Program-made: the position numbers and the translations under genes | Source of the DNA: Nitrospira sp. | GTDB lineage: Bacteria > Nitrospirota > Nitrospiria > Nitrospirales > Nitrospiraceae | Direction: 5' to 3' | Length of the DNA: 64,000 nt | Assembly: GCA_024331095.1 (NCBI GenBank) | Contig: JANDJE010000003.1 | Span: 99,768-163,767 of the forward strand | Shown here: positions 29,596-39,028 of the stretch, in pieces | Position numbering within the stretch: the stretch's first letter is position 1 | How the letters are laid out: each line of letters opens with the position of its first letter | The notes under the pieces: model-generated | What the model was told of the DNA's origin: nothing | Database searches by the model: none | Seen by the model: only the letters and a program-made list of their open reading frames with translations

Positions 29596-29729
29596 GATGG
29601 CGCCTCCTTTGTGGTAGTGATTAAAGATGCTCTACAGAGCCCACCCGTTCATCGTTGGTGAAAAGGCGGGATCCACTGGACGCACAGGGACACAATCGTG
29701 TCGAAAAAATGGGCTTGTTCCAAAGGCCG

Positions 29730-29746
29730 TAAGAAGTTTCTTCTTA
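29730..29746 (-). promoter_or_regulatory. Possible leader hairpin in the porin mRNA
   Basis: TAAGAAG-AAA-CTTCTTA on the minus strand forms a 7-bp stem with a 3-base loop inside the long porin leader. It is not followed by a U tract, so it may affect mRNA stability or translation rather than termination. Weak evidence. Confidence 0.25.
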
Positions 29747-29883
29747 ACTACGTAGGGGCATCGAAGTTTACAACCGACCAAAACACCCGTTGTGACAGGG
29801 GATGGAATGATGGGATGCAAGAGACCGATCTCCATATCCATGGCCGAGGTCTCTCTTCTTTGTTGGGAAGTTGAGGTGGGGGC

Positions 29884-29912
29884 AGTGTATAGAAACCGGT
29901 GAAACCTGTCAA
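29884..29912 (-). promoter_or_regulatory. Sigma70-type promoter for the porin gene
   Basis: On the minus strand: TTGACA, 17 bases, TACACT (alternatively TATACA at 15 bases). The predicted transcript has a leader of about 280 bases before the porin ATG at 29595. Immediately upstream of the -35 lie repeated TTCAAT/ATTGAA elements, a possible operator. Confidence 0.6.
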
Positions 29913-29950
29913 TCCTTCAATCCCTCAATGTAGCATTGAAATATTGAATC
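29913..29950. promoter_or_regulatory. Candidate operator: clustered TTCAAT/ATTGAA repeats with a short palindrome
   Basis: Contains TTCAAT, then the palindrome TCAATG-TAG-CATTGA (29925-29939), then a second ATTGAA. The cluster abuts the porin -35 box and lies about 300 bases from the divergent urtA promoter. The factor that binds it is unknown; the call rests only on symmetry and position. Confidence 0.35.
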
Positions 29951-30254
29951 ATCGACGATTGTGGCGAGGAGCCGATCTCGCATCGTCACTTGCTGTGCTT
30001 GTGATCCGGGTTATTAATTGATGGAGGTAGCCTTGCTTAAGAAGTCAGACGGTTCCGGAGCGGTCGATGATACTCTGCAGGTTTTTGTCATGCAACTTTG
30101 CCGTCCGGCATCATATCTCATTTCAATTCCTTTGACTGTCACATGATTTCTTTGAACATCGCAGGAATCCTGCGACGGCGCGCAGCGGCCTGGGTGTATT
30201 TTTCGGTATACGAACAACATCGTTCCGCATGATATTGAATCCGAGGAAGAGCGC

Positions 30255-30284
30255 TTGACAGGCTGGAAGGTCTTTCTTTATAAG
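30255..30284 (+). promoter_or_regulatory. Sigma70-type promoter for the urt operon
   Basis: TTGACA (30255-30260), 18 bases, TATAAG (30279-30284), or TTATAA at 17 bases. Both boxes are close to consensus. The predicted leader to the urtA start is about 270 bases. Confidence 0.6.
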
Positions 30285-30372
30285 GGCGATAGTGCTGGAA
30301 AAACAGGAAAAATCGGATGGTCGGTCGCGATGTTGAATTCTGAGGGTGACCGAGATATTTCAAGGAGTGGGA

Positions 30373-30441
30373 ATGGCATCATTCAAAATACAACCAACAG
30401 CCTTATTGGCGTCTCGAGAAAGGAGGGAATGTAGCCGATAG
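30373..30441 (+). CDS. Possible 22-residue leader peptide upstream of urtA (doubtful)
   Basis: ATG at 30373 is preceded by AAGGAGTGGGA, a good Shine-Dalgarno at suitable distance, and the frame runs for 22 codons (MASFKIQPTALLASRERRECSR) to TAG. It lies within the urtA leader. The sequence shows no runs of regulatory amino-acid codons, and chance cannot be excluded. Confidence 0.2.
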   Translation: MASFKIQPTALLASRERRECSR

Positions 30442-30559
30442 CCGAGTCGGGTTTTCGGGTGTGGCAGGAACCAGAGCGTCGGAACGTTTTGGCGAAGTTC
30501 CATAAGTAACGCATCAACCGGAAGTTTGCATCTCACGGCAACTGAAAGGAGTGATGCTC

Positions 30560-31930
30560 ATGGAAACGGGAATGCCACCATGTACGGAAAACCTCAGCAA
30601 AACGGAAGAGAGCACTACCGATAGCGGGTCGTCAAGACGAGAGTTCCTCTCTCAAAGCGGGAAAATAGCCGCAGGCGTAGGGGTTGCCGCTCTATTAGGC
30701 AATCTTGGAAACTACGCCCTCTCCTATGCGGCGAGCGGACCACCAATCAAAATCGGCGTTCTTCATTCACTGAGTGGCACCATGGCCATCAGTGAAGTGT
30801 CGTTGCGCGACGTCGTGCTGATGGCGGTTGAAGAAATTAACAAAGCCGGCGGTGTGATGGGACGGGAGATCCAGCCCGTCGTTGTTGATCCCGCTTCCAA
30901 TTGGGATCTCTTTGCCGAAAAAGCCAAACAGTTGTTGTTGCAGGATAAAGTGTCCGTCGTCTTCGGCTGCTGGACGTCGGTCAGCCGAAAATCCGTCCTG
31001 CCCGTCTTCGAGAAGAACAACGGCCTGCTCTTTTATCCGGTTCAGTACGAAGGCGAAGAATGTTCACGGAACGTGTTCTACACCGGAGCCGCTGTCAACC
31101 AGCAGGCTCAGCCGGCCGTCGAATATCTGATGAGTCCGGAAGGAGGTTCGTACAAAAAGTTTTATTTGTTGGGGAGCGACTATGTCTATCCTCGCACGAC
31201 GAACAAAATCCTTCGAGCGATGCTGCTGGCCAAAGGGGTGCCGCCGGCCAACATCGCGGAAGAATACACTCCCTTCCATCATCAGGACTATCAGACCATC
31301 TGCGGCAAGATCAAGAAATTCGCGGCCGGCGGAGGAGCCGCCGTCATCAGCACGATCAACGGCGATAGCAATGTTCCCTTCTACAAAGAATTCGCCAACC
31401 AGGGGCTAAGGGCAGAAGACGCTCCGATCATGGCCTTCAGCGTGGCCGAAGACGAATTGCGAGGAATGGACACGACGGCGTTGGTCGGACACCTGGCCGC
31501 GTGGAACTATTTTCAAAGTGTGGATACGCCCCAAAACAAGAAGTTTGTCGCGAATTTCAAGGCGTACTGCAAGCGAAATAACTTGCCGGACGGCGAGAAT
31601 CGGGTGACGGATGATCCGATCGAAGCCGCCTATTTCGGCGTTTATGTGTGGAAGCAGGCCGTTGAGCAGGCCGGCTCGACCGAGGTCGACAAGGTTCGCC
31701 GGGCCGTCTACAACCAAAAGTTTCTGGCTCCCGGCGGGACCATCATGATGGACTGTTGCAATCATCACACGCATAAGCCCGTGCTCATCGGGGAAATCCT
31801 CAAGGACGGTCAGTTCAAGGTGATCTGGCGATCCAAGGGGTTGGTCAAACCCGAACCTTGGAGCGAGTTTACGAATCCTGAGAAAGGATGTGATTGGGTG
31901 AACCATCAGGGGACGTATCAGAAGAAGTAG
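30560..31930 (+). CDS. urtA: Urea ABC transporter substrate-binding protein UrtA
   Basis: 456 residues from the ATG at 30560 (AAAGGAG nine bases upstream; GTG 30551 and ATG 30554 are less well spaced). A twin-arginine signal is visible: SSRREFLSQSGKIAAGVGVAALL, so export is probably by Tat. The mature protein begins PPIKIGVLHSLSGTMAISEVSLRDVVLMAVEEINKAGG, as in UrtA of the Peripla_BP_5 family, and contains VVFGCWTSVSRKSVLPVFEKNNGLLFYPVQYEGEE and the late TIMMDCCNHHTHKPVLIGEI. It binds urea in the periplasm and delivers it to UrtBC. Confidence 0.95.
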   Translation: METGMPPCTENLSKTEESTTDSGSSRREFLSQSGKIAAGVGVAALLGNLGNYALSYAASGPPIKIGVLHSLSGTMAISEVSLRDVVLMAVEEINKAGGVMGREIQPVVVDPASNWDLFAEKAKQLLLQDKVSVVFGCWTSVSRKSVLPVFEKNNGLLFYPVQYEGEECSRNVFYTGAAVNQQAQPAVEYLMSPEGGSYKKFYLLGSDYVYPRTTNKILRAMLLAKGVPPANIAEEYTPFHHQDYQTICGKIKKFAAGGGAAVISTINGDSNVPFYKEFANQGLRAEDAPIMAFSVAEDELRGMDTTALVGHLAAWNYFQSVDTPQNKKFVANFKAYCKRNNLPDGENRVTDDPIEAAYFGVYVWKQAVEQAGSTEVDKVRRAVYNQKFLAPGGTIMMDCCNHHTHKPVLIGEILKDGQFKVIWRSKGLVKPEPWSEFTNPEKGCDWVNHQGTYQKK

Positions 31931-31979
31931 CCTCTAATGAGCGGCGGGCCCTTCCGTGAGGATGCGCCCGCCTGAGAGG
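31931..31979 (+). promoter_or_regulatory. Intergenic hairpin between urtA and urtB
   Basis: Starts right after the urtA stop. The outer arms are CCTCT/AGAGG and the inner arms GGCGGGC/GCCCGCC (31943-31949 and 31966-31972). There is no U tract, so it is more likely an mRNA-stabilising or partial read-through element, which would allow a higher level of the binding protein than of the membrane subunits. Confidence 0.45.
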
Positions 31980-32079
31980 TCATGGCGGATCGGATGGAGG
32001 GGATATTCTGAAGAGCCAGGTTTTCGCTTCTTCATCCCGATGCCGATTGTGGTCCTTCATCTTGTCTGAGAGAGGATCC

Positions 32080-33660
32080 ATGAAGGGATGGCGGTGCGCC
32101 GCGGTCGTAACTCTGCTGATGCTTGTGTCGGCGGTGACGGACCCGCAACAAAGGTTGCTGTTTGCGGAGGAGGTATCTTCGCAACCATCCGAAACGGCTT
32201 CCGCTTCCGTCGCCGTTCTTTCCATTGAACAGGCGCTTTTGGGAATTCAAAGCGACGATGCCGCGGTTCGTCAGGCATCGGCCACATTTCTTATTGAGAA
32301 AGGAGATGCCGGGCTCATTCCAAAGCTTGACGACATTCGAGCAGAAGGCTCGCGGATCGTGCGTCAGACCATTAAGCCGGTCGTTGACCTCCTCAAGAAC
32401 AAAGCAAATTTGACGAATGAATCGCCTGATTTCAGGCGATCGGCCGCCGCCGATCTCGCTTTGACGGGTCGGGTCGAGGCCATTCCATATCTGAAGGAAG
32501 CGGCGGACAAGGAAGACGTCTGGTGGGTTCGATATACGATGGAGGAATCGTGGCATCTTCTTGAGCTGAACTCCGACGATCCGGCCGTTCGGCTGGAAGC
32601 CGTCAAGAAGTTGGGCGAACTTCGAAGCCTCAACAGCCTGAGTACGTTGAAAGAGCTGATTGAAGCGGGCGAGCAGTCCGAAGCAACGGAGCAACAAAAG
32701 GAGTTGGCCGCGGCAGGAAGGGCCGCGGTGGAACGAATTGAAACTTGGTCCATGTGGGCCGGTGTGTTGGAGACCCTGTTCCGAGGCATCAGCCTGAGTT
32801 CCATTCTCCTCATCATGTCTCTCGGCCTCGCTATTGTGTTCGGTCTCATGGGCGTGATCAACATGGCTCATGGTGAGCTGATGATGATCGGCGCCTATGC
32901 CACGTATGTCACCCAACAGGCGTTTATCGCCTGGTTTTCTCCGGACGTCTTCGATTGGTACTTCCCGGCGGCCCTCCCTGTGGCCTTTCTCACCGCGGCG
33001 GCGGTCGGGTGGGTCCTCGAAGCCACGGTGATCCGGTTTCTCTATGGCCGTCTCCTAGAAACGCTGCTGGCGACGTGGGGAATCAGCTTGATTCTCATGC
33101 AGGCGGCCCGGGTGTACTTCGGTGATCTCACGGCCGTCATTGCGCCGCAGGCATTGAGAGGAGGAGCGCAAGTGATGGTGGGAGTCTATCTCCCCTACAA
33201 CAGGATTTTCATCATCGTCCTGTCCATCGTGTGCGTCGTCGGCGTGTATTACCTCCTGTTTCGCTCGAATTTGGGAATGCGCGTCAGAGCCGTCACGCAG
33301 AATCGAAATATGAGCGCGTGTCTGGGCATTCCGACCCGGAAAGTCGATTCCTACACGTTTGCGTTCGCCTCGGGGCTAGCCGGGGTTGCCGGATGGGCTC
33401 TGACGATGGTGGGCAACGTCGATCCGGGCCTTGGACAAAACTACATCGTCGATTCCTTCATGGTGGTCGTGACCGGGGGAGTCGGCAAACTGGCTGGGAC
33501 GATATGGGCCTCGTTGGGGATCGGAGGCTTGAACAAGGTCATCGAGCCGTTCACCGGAGCGGTGTACGGAAAGGTGTTTATTCTCCTCGGAGTGATTCTT
33601 TTCTTGCAATGGCGGCCGTCCGGTCTCTTTGCCGCGAAAGGGAGAAGCGCCGATGCCTGA
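32080..33660 (+). CDS. urtB: Urea ABC transporter permease UrtB
   Basis: 526 residues from the ATG at 32080 (AGAGGATCC upstream). It has an N-terminal signal (GWRCAAVVTLLMLVSAVT), then a periplasmic region of about 200 residues with HEAT-like helical repeats (DDAAVRQASATFLIEKGDAGLIPKLDD, DDPAVRLEAVKKLGELRS). The permease follows with about eight membrane helices starting GVLETLFRGISLSSILLIMSLGLAIVFGLMGVINMAHGELMMIGAYA, the LivH-type signature. The extended N-terminus is normal for UrtB. It forms the membrane channel with UrtC. Confidence 0.95.
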   Translation: MKGWRCAAVVTLLMLVSAVTDPQQRLLFAEEVSSQPSETASASVAVLSIEQALLGIQSDDAAVRQASATFLIEKGDAGLIPKLDDIRAEGSRIVRQTIKPVVDLLKNKANLTNESPDFRRSAAADLALTGRVEAIPYLKEAADKEDVWWVRYTMEESWHLLELNSDDPAVRLEAVKKLGELRSLNSLSTLKELIEAGEQSEATEQQKELAAAGRAAVERIETWSMWAGVLETLFRGISLSSILLIMSLGLAIVFGLMGVINMAHGELMMIGAYATYVTQQAFIAWFSPDVFDWYFPAALPVAFLTAAAVGWVLEATVIRFLYGRLLETLLATWGISLILMQAARVYFGDLTAVIAPQALRGGAQVMVGVYLPYNRIFIIVLSIVCVVGVYYLLFRSNLGMRVRAVTQNRNMSACLGIPTRKVDSYTFAFASGLAGVAGWALTMVGNVDPGLGQNYIVDSFMVVVTGGVGKLAGTIWASLGIGGLNKVIEPFTGAVYGKVFILLGVILFLQWRPSGLFAAKGRSADA

Positions 33661-34786
33661 ACCGATGCGTTCACCGCAGGACAGCCGTGAGACATGGCCC
33701 TTTTATTCGGCGGTCGCGCTCTTTCTGATTGTGCTGCCGCTGTTGAACGTGTTGCCTCCGGAAGATTCCTGGCTGCACCTATCTGACTTTAGGTTGAATC
33801 AATTCGGCAAGTTTCTTTGTTTCGCCATCTTGGCGATCGGGCTCGATCTGACTTGGGGCTATTGCGGTGTACTGAGTTTGGGGCAAGGGGTGTTTTTCGG
33901 GTTCGGCGCCTATTGCATGGGCATGTATTTGGCGTTGCAGATTGGGAAGGAAAGTGTCTATGGCAGCGACCTTCCGGATTTCATGGTATGGACTCAAGTC
34001 AAAGAGCTCCCCTGGTTCTGGGTCCCGTTCAAGAGTTTTTGGGCCGGCCTCTTGGGGGCGATTCTTGTCCCCGTGCTCTTTGCCACCATTTTCGGGTTTC
34101 TGGCCTTTCGCAGCAGAATCAAGGGCGTGTATTTTGCCATCATTACCCAAGCTCTTGCCTTTGCTGCGTGGCTGGTTTTCAACCGCAACGAGACGCGGTT
34201 GGGAGGAACGAACGGCCTGACGGATTTCAAACAAATTCTCGGCTTCCGACTTTCGGACCCCTCCACGCAACGGGGCCTCTACATCTTGACGGTGCTGGCG
34301 CTGATCGGCGCCTACCTGCTCTGTCGCTGGATTGTCGAATCGAGGACCGGAAAGGTCTTGGTCGCCATAAGGGACAGCGAATCGCGAGTCGTGTTCTCAG
34401 GTTACACTCCCTGGGTCTATAAATTGTTCGTCTTCGTCGTGGCGGCGGGGCTGGCTGGACTGGCGGGGTTGTTGTATGTGCCGCAGGTCGGGATCATCAC
34501 GCCGGCGCAGATCGGGGTCCTGCCGTCGCTTGAGGTGGTCATTTGGGTGGCGGTCGGAGGACGGGGTACGTTGGTAGGGGCGGTGTTGGGGGCGGTGACG
34601 GTGAACTATGGCCGCAGTGTCTTGACGAACTATTTTCCTGAAGCCTGGCCGTTCATTCTAGGCGGACTTTTCGTCGTCGTTGTGACGATGTTTCCGGACG
34701 GACTGATCGGCATATTGAGGAAGCTTTTCTCCGGCGGGCCCCCGGCTCCGGGACTTGCCGTGCAGAAAGCACAAGGAGGATCGTGA
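33653..34786 (+). CDS. urtC: Urea ABC transporter permease UrtC
   Basis: 377 residues from the ATG at 33653, which overlaps the urtB stop by eight bases and has GGGAGAAG upstream; the track start at 33629 is too early. It has about nine to ten transmembrane helices. LDLTWGYCGVLSLGQGVFFGFGAYCMGMYLAL and TNGLTDFKQILGF are LivM-like signatures, and WVAVGGRGTLVGAVLGAVTVNYGRS lies near the C-terminus. It pairs with UrtB in the cytoplasmic membrane. Confidence 0.95.
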   Translation: MPEPMRSPQDSRETWPFYSAVALFLIVLPLLNVLPPEDSWLHLSDFRLNQFGKFLCFAILAIGLDLTWGYCGVLSLGQGVFFGFGAYCMGMYLALQIGKESVYGSDLPDFMVWTQVKELPWFWVPFKSFWAGLLGAILVPVLFATIFGFLAFRSRIKGVYFAIITQALAFAAWLVFNRNETRLGGTNGLTDFKQILGFRLSDPSTQRGLYILTVLALIGAYLLCRWIVESRTGKVLVAIRDSESRVVFSGYTPWVYKLFVFVVAAGLAGLAGLLYVPQVGIITPAQIGVLPSLEVVIWVAVGGRGTLVGAVLGAVTVNYGRSVLTNYFPEAWPFILGGLFVVVVTMFPDGLIGILRKLFSGGPPAPGLAVQKAQGGS

Positions 34787-34787
34787 C

Positions 34788-35552
34788 GTGGCCGAGGATC
34801 GCTTCATTCTCCGATGCGAAAACGTGACGGTTGATTATGACGGATTCAAGGCGCTCAACAACTGCAACTTCAGCGTCCGCCACAACGAACTTCGCGTGGT
34901 GATCGGGCCGAACGGTGCCGGCAAGACGACGCTGCTGGACGTGATTTGTGGAAAAACCAAACCGTTTTCCGGGAAGGTCATCTTCGGCGACAACGTTGAT
35001 TTGACGACGAAGAACGCGGAGACCATTGCGAAACTGGGGGTGGGCCGCAAGTTTCAAGCCCCCTCGATCTATGGCAATCTTTCGGTGTGGGAGAATTTGG
35101 ATCTGTCGCTCAAACGCACCAGCAAGGGAGTGTTCTCTACCTTGATCGGCAAGTCGACGCCGGCCGAGCGTGCACGAATCGAAGAAACACTGGAGATGAT
35201 CGGGCTCGAGGCCCATGCGTACGACAGGGCCGGTTCGCTCTCGCACGGTCAAAAACAGTGGTTGGAAATCGGCATGGTGATCTTGCAAGACCCGGCGTTG
35301 CTTCTTGTGGACGAGCCGGTTGCCGGCATGAGCGATAAGGAAACGGAGCAAACGGGACGGCTCTTGCAAGCCCTTTCCGAAAAACAGGCTATTGTCGTCA
35401 TCGAGCACGACATGGATTTTGTAAGACAAATCGCCCGTATCGTCACGGTGCTGGCGGAAGGGACGGTTATTTGTGAAGGGACGGTCGAGCACGTCCAGGC
35501 GGACGATCAGGTGAGAGAAATCTACCTGGGACGAGCCAAAGTCGCCCATTAG
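34788..35552 (+). CDS. urtD: Urea ABC transporter ATP-binding protein UrtD
   Basis: 254 residues from a GTG at 34788, chosen because AAGGAGG precedes it by eight to nine bases and the gene begins one base after the urtC stop. Walker A GPNGAGKTTLLDVICG, signature LSHGQKQWLEIGM, and Walker B LLLVDEPVAGMSDKETEQ are present, followed by the switch H in VIEHDMDFV. It is LivG-like and energises urea import from the cytoplasmic side. Confidence 0.95.
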   Translation: MAEDRFILRCENVTVDYDGFKALNNCNFSVRHNELRVVIGPNGAGKTTLLDVICGKTKPFSGKVIFGDNVDLTTKNAETIAKLGVGRKFQAPSIYGNLSVWENLDLSLKRTSKGVFSTLIGKSTPAERARIEETLEMIGLEAHAYDRAGSLSHGQKQWLEIGMVILQDPALLLVDEPVAGMSDKETEQTGRLLQALSEKQAIVVIEHDMDFVRQIARIVTVLAEGTVICEGTVEHVQADDQVREIYLGRAKVAH

Positions 35553-35596
35553 CGCTGGCGTATCCTGCGTTCCGACGTGACAGAGGATCGGAAGTC

Positions 35597-36310
35597 ATGG
35601 TGCTGAAACTTGATAACGTCAACGCCTACTATGGAGAGAGTCACATTCTACGGAATGTGTCCTTCACAATCGACCCCGGCGAAGTGGTCTGTTTGATGGG
35701 TAGAAACGGGGTGGGAAAAACCACGACCCTGAAGACTTTAACGGGTTTGCTGCCGGTGAAGGGCGGAACCATCATGTTCGACGGCAAGGACGTTACTCAT
35801 TGGAAAACGGATCTTCGGGCGAAATACGGTTTGGCCTACGTGCCTCAAGGACGGGAAATCATTCCGCATCTGACCGTCCGCGAGAACCTCCTGCTCGGCT
35901 ATTGGAACCGTCCCAAAATGAGGGGTGACATATCAGAAAAAGATGCGTTCGACGAGGTCTATCAACTGTTTCCCAAACTGACGCAAATCCTCCATCGGCC
36001 GGGCGGTGTTTTGAGCGGTGGAGAACAACAGCAGTTGGCGATCGGCCGCGCGATCTTGTCCAATCCCAAATTGCTCTTGCTCGATGAGCCGACGGAAGGC
36101 ATTCAGCCCTCCATCGTGGATCATATCGAAGACGTCATTATCGGTTTCAAAAAGTCCCGGCGGTTCGCGATATTATTGGTGGAACAAGGGCTTCATTTTG
36201 CCGCCCGCTTGGCTGAGAAATACGTGATCATGGCCAGGGGCGCCGTCAAGGCGCAGGGAAAGAGCACTGAGTTGAGCGCGGAGATGGTTCGGCAGCATCT
36301 GACGGTCTAA
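35597..36310 (+). CDS. urtE: Urea ABC transporter ATP-binding protein UrtE
   Basis: 237 residues. Walker A is GRNGVGKTTTLKTLTG, the ABC signature is LSGGEQQQLAIGRA, and Walker B is LLLLDEPTEGIQPSIVDHIE. It is LivF-like and forms the second ATPase of the UrtABCDE complex. It is followed by ureA 116 bases later; the ureA gene has its own strong Shine-Dalgarno but no clear promoter, so urt and ure may be one transcript. Confidence 0.95.
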   Translation: MVLKLDNVNAYYGESHILRNVSFTIDPGEVVCLMGRNGVGKTTTLKTLTGLLPVKGGTIMFDGKDVTHWKTDLRAKYGLAYVPQGREIIPHLTVRENLLLGYWNRPKMRGDISEKDAFDEVYQLFPKLTQILHRPGGVLSGGEQQQLAIGRAILSNPKLLLLDEPTEGIQPSIVDHIEDVIIGFKKSRRFAILLVEQGLHFAARLAEKYVIMARGAVKAQGKSTELSAEMVRQHLTV

Positions 36311-36426
36311 AGCGGTTGATTGCCGCGTATCTTCATTCTTTGAAAGACAGGCAAAGGTCGACAGTGCATTCAGCGGTTCGGTTTGAAAAAGATTGACGGC
36401 TAGATTGGCGGGCAGGAGGAGGATCC

Positions 36427-36729
36427 ATGCGGCTCACTCCGAGAGAACAGGAGAAGTTGTTAATTTATACAGCAGGACAGTTGGCGGCCGACCGGAAAAA
36501 GCGCGGTCTTCAGCTTAACCATCCGGAAGCGGTCGCGTATTTGACCGCCGCCGTTCTTGAAGGCATTCGAGACGGCATGTCGGTGGCTGACCTGATGACG
36601 TACGGCACCACGCTGCTTTCTCGCAAGGACGTGATGCCGGGCGTACCGGAAATGATTCATGAACTGCAGGTCGAGGGTACTTTCCCGGACGGGACCAAGC
36701 TAGTCACCATCCATGATCCGATCCGCTAG
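36427..36729 (+). CDS. ureA: Urease subunit gamma (UreA)
   Basis: A 100-residue protein ([46 protein letters not shown]), the standard length and sequence of UreA. AGGAGGAGGATCC precedes the ATG. It contributes to the structural (gamma-beta-alpha)3 urease trimer and has no catalytic residues. Confidence 0.97.
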   Translation: MRLTPREQEKLLIYTAGQLAADRKKRGLQLNHPEAVAYLTAAVLEGIRDGMSVADLMTYGTTLLSRKDVMPGVPEMIHELQVEGTFPDGTKLVTIHDPIR

Positions 36730-36799
36730 ACGGTCAGTCTGGTCGTGGACTGCAATGGCGGTTCATTCCTGTGGGAATTCTTTTAGGAGGCGCGATGCT

Positions 36800-37270
36800 A
36801 TGACCAAGAAATCCGGGAAAGCAAAGACTGCTTCGACGCCGAAACGGGGCTCCATGGCTTCTTTGATCAAAAACGAATTGACCAGGCCGGTCGTTCCAGG
36901 ACAGGTATTCTTGGCCGCCGGTGATATTGAAGCCAATGCCGGCCGTCCGATCAGAGAATTGACCGTCACGAATACGGGTGACCGTCCCATTCAAGTCGGG
37001 TCGCACTGCCATTTTTTCGAGGCTAACCGCGCGTTGAGATTCGACCGGGAGCAAGCGTTCGGATTTCGACTGTCGATTCCCGCTGGGACGGCGGTGCGGT
37101 TTGAACCGGGAGAAGAAAAGCGAGTGACGATCGTTGCGTTGGCCGGAAGACGGATGGCGTACGGCATCAATGCCCTGACGGAAGGATCGTTGGACGATCC
37201 CGAGGTCAACTCGAAGGCGCTCGCTCGGGCGGCGGAGTCAGGATTTTCCGGCAAAGGAGGGACAGCGTGA
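36800..37270 (+). CDS. ureB: Urease subunit beta (UreB)
   Basis: 156 residues from the ATG at 36800 (TAGGAGG nine bases upstream); the track start at 36713 overlaps ureA and is wrong. It has a basic N-terminal extension ([17 protein letters not shown]) before the core [61 protein letters not shown]-terminal stretch beyond the usual UreB end (GKGGTA) is present. It overlaps ureC by four bases (GTGA), indicating translational coupling. Confidence 0.96.
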   Translation: MTKKSGKAKTASTPKRGSMASLIKNELTRPVVPGQVFLAAGDIEANAGRPIRELTVTNTGDRPIQVGSHCHFFEANRALRFDREQAFGFRLSIPAGTAVRFEPGEEKRVTIVALAGRRMAYGINALTEGSLDDPEVNSKALARAAESGFSGKGGTA

Positions 37271-38991
37271 AAATTCCACGCAAACAATACGTCGATCTCT
37301 TCGGTCCCACCGTCGGAGACCGCATCAGGTTGGCCGACACGGAGTTGTTGATCGAGGTGGAAAAAGACCTTACGTCGTACGGAGATGAGGCGGTCTTCGG
37401 CGGCGGCAAGGTGTTGCGGGATGGAATGGGGCAATCGCCTCGCGCCACCAGCGCGGGCGGTGCGCTTGATACGGTGATCACCAACGCCGTCATCCTCGAT
37501 TACTGGGGGATCGTCAAAGCGGATATCGGGATCAAGGATGGACGCATCGTCGGAGTCGGCAAGGCCGGCAATCCCGATCTCATGCCCAACGTGACGCCAG
37601 GGATGGAAGTGGGGGCCGGGACGGAAGCCATCTCTGCCGAAGGCTGTATTGTGACCGCCGGCGGCGTGGAAACACATATCCATTTTATATGTCCTCAACA
37701 GTATTGGGAGGCGCTTTCAGCCGGTATCACGACCATGATCGGCGGGGGAACCGGTCCGGCGACCGGAACGAACGCGACGACTTGCACTCCGGGACCGTGG
37801 AATATTCATCGCATGTTGGAAGCTTCTGATGGCATCCCCATCAATCTTGGGTTTTTGGGGAAAGGTAACTCTTCGCGGCCCGAGGGATTGAACGAGCAGA
37901 TCGAGGCCGGGGCGATCGGCTTGAAGTTGCACGAAGACTGGGGGACGACCCCGGCCGCGATCGATACCTGTTTAAGCGTCGCCGACCGATACGATGTCCA
38001 AGTGGCCATCCATACGGATACGTTGAACGAAGCCGGATTCGTCGAGGACACGATTCGGGCCTTCAAAGGCCGGACAATTCATTCATTCCATACGGAGGGA
38101 GCGGGCGGCGGCCATGCGCCGGACATCATCAAGGTCTGCGGCGAGCCCAACGTGCTGCCGTCGTCCACAAATCCCACGATGCCCTTCACGGTTAATACAA
38201 TGGACGAGCATTTAGATATGCTTATCGTCTGCCATCATTTGAACAAACGAGTTCCGGAAGATGTGGCCTTCGCGGAATCCCGAATCCGTCGGGAGACGAT
38301 CGCGGCGGAAGACATCCTGCATGACTTAGGCGCGATAAGCATGATGTCATCTGACTCCCAGGCCATGGGCCGGATCGGAGAGGTGATCATCCGGACTTGG
38401 CAGACGGCTCATAAAATGAAAGTTCAGCGGGGACACCTTGCTTCACCAGACGGGCAGGATTCCGAACACCATGACAATTTCCGGGCGAAACGGTATGTGG
38501 CCAAGTACACGATCAACCCCGCCATCGCTCATGGGATCGCCCATGAGGTTGGTTCGGTGGAGGTCGGCAAGATCGCGGACCTCGTAATTTGGAAGCCGGC
38601 GTTTTTCGGGGTGAAGCCGGAGATGGTGTTAAAAGGCGGGTTTATCGCCCAAGCGCAGATGGGAGATCCGAATGCGTCCATTCCGACGCCGGAGCCGATC
38701 ATCAGTCGACCGATGTTCGGCTCGTTCGGACGGGCGCTCTATAGCACCAGTTTGACCTTTGTGTCCCAGGCGTCGCTGGACCGGGAAATTCCAAAGAACC
38801 TGGGCTTGCAAAAGCGCGTCGTTGCGGTGAAGAACTGCCGCGCCGTCAGGAAACGCGATCTGAAACTGAATGATTACTTGCCCAAGATTGAGGTCGATCC
38901 AGAAACGTATGTGGTGACCGCGGACGGGGTGCGGCTTACCTGTGAGCCAGCGATCGTGCTGCCGATGGCTCAGCGATATTTTCTCTTTTAG
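37267..38991 (+). CDS. ureC: Urease subunit alpha (UreC), catalytic
   Basis: A 574-residue protein starting at GTG 37267. The dinickel ligands and active site are visible: [12 protein letters not shown] (two His), the carbamylated lysine in [15 protein letters not shown], the His residues in [13 protein letters not shown] and [17 protein letters not shown], and the mobile-flap Cys/His in [24 protein letters not shown]. It hydrolyses urea to ammonia and carbamate in the cytoplasm, giving substrate for nitrification or nitrogen for assimilation. All key residues look intact. Confidence 0.98.
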   Translation: MKIPRKQYVDLFGPTVGDRIRLADTELLIEVEKDLTSYGDEAVFGGGKVLRDGMGQSPRATSAGGALDTVITNAVILDYWGIVKADIGIKDGRIVGVGKAGNPDLMPNVTPGMEVGAGTEAISAEGCIVTAGGVETHIHFICPQQYWEALSAGITTMIGGGTGPATGTNATTCTPGPWNIHRMLEASDGIPINLGFLGKGNSSRPEGLNEQIEAGAIGLKLHEDWGTTPAAIDTCLSVADRYDVQVAIHTDTLNEAGFVEDTIRAFKGRTIHSFHTEGAGGGHAPDIIKVCGEPNVLPSSTNPTMPFTVNTMDEHLDMLIVCHHLNKRVPEDVAFAESRIRRETIAAEDILHDLGAISMMSSDSQAMGRIGEVIIRTWQTAHKMKVQRGHLASPDGQDSEHHDNFRAKRYVAKYTINPAIAHGIAHEVGSVEVGKIADLVIWKPAFFGVKPEMVLKGGFIAQAQMGDPNASIPTPEPIISRPMFGSFGRALYSTSLTFVSQASLDREIPKNLGLQKRVVAVKNCRAVRKRDLKLNDYLPKIEVDPETYVVTADGVRLTCEPAIVLPMAQRYFLF

Positions 38992-39028
38992 CGACAGCAA
39001 GACTGCGGGGGAGAAAGACGTCGGCCCA

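Larger units (their letters stand above)
29596..30559. other. Long divergent intergenic region between porin and urtA
   Basis: About 960 bases with no protein gene that I can support. It holds the porin promoter (29884-29912), the repeat cluster beside it, the urtA promoter (30255-30284), and two long leaders. One very short possible leader ORF lies at 30373-30441. The length and promoter arrangement suggest regulated expression of the urea system. Confidence 0.6.
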
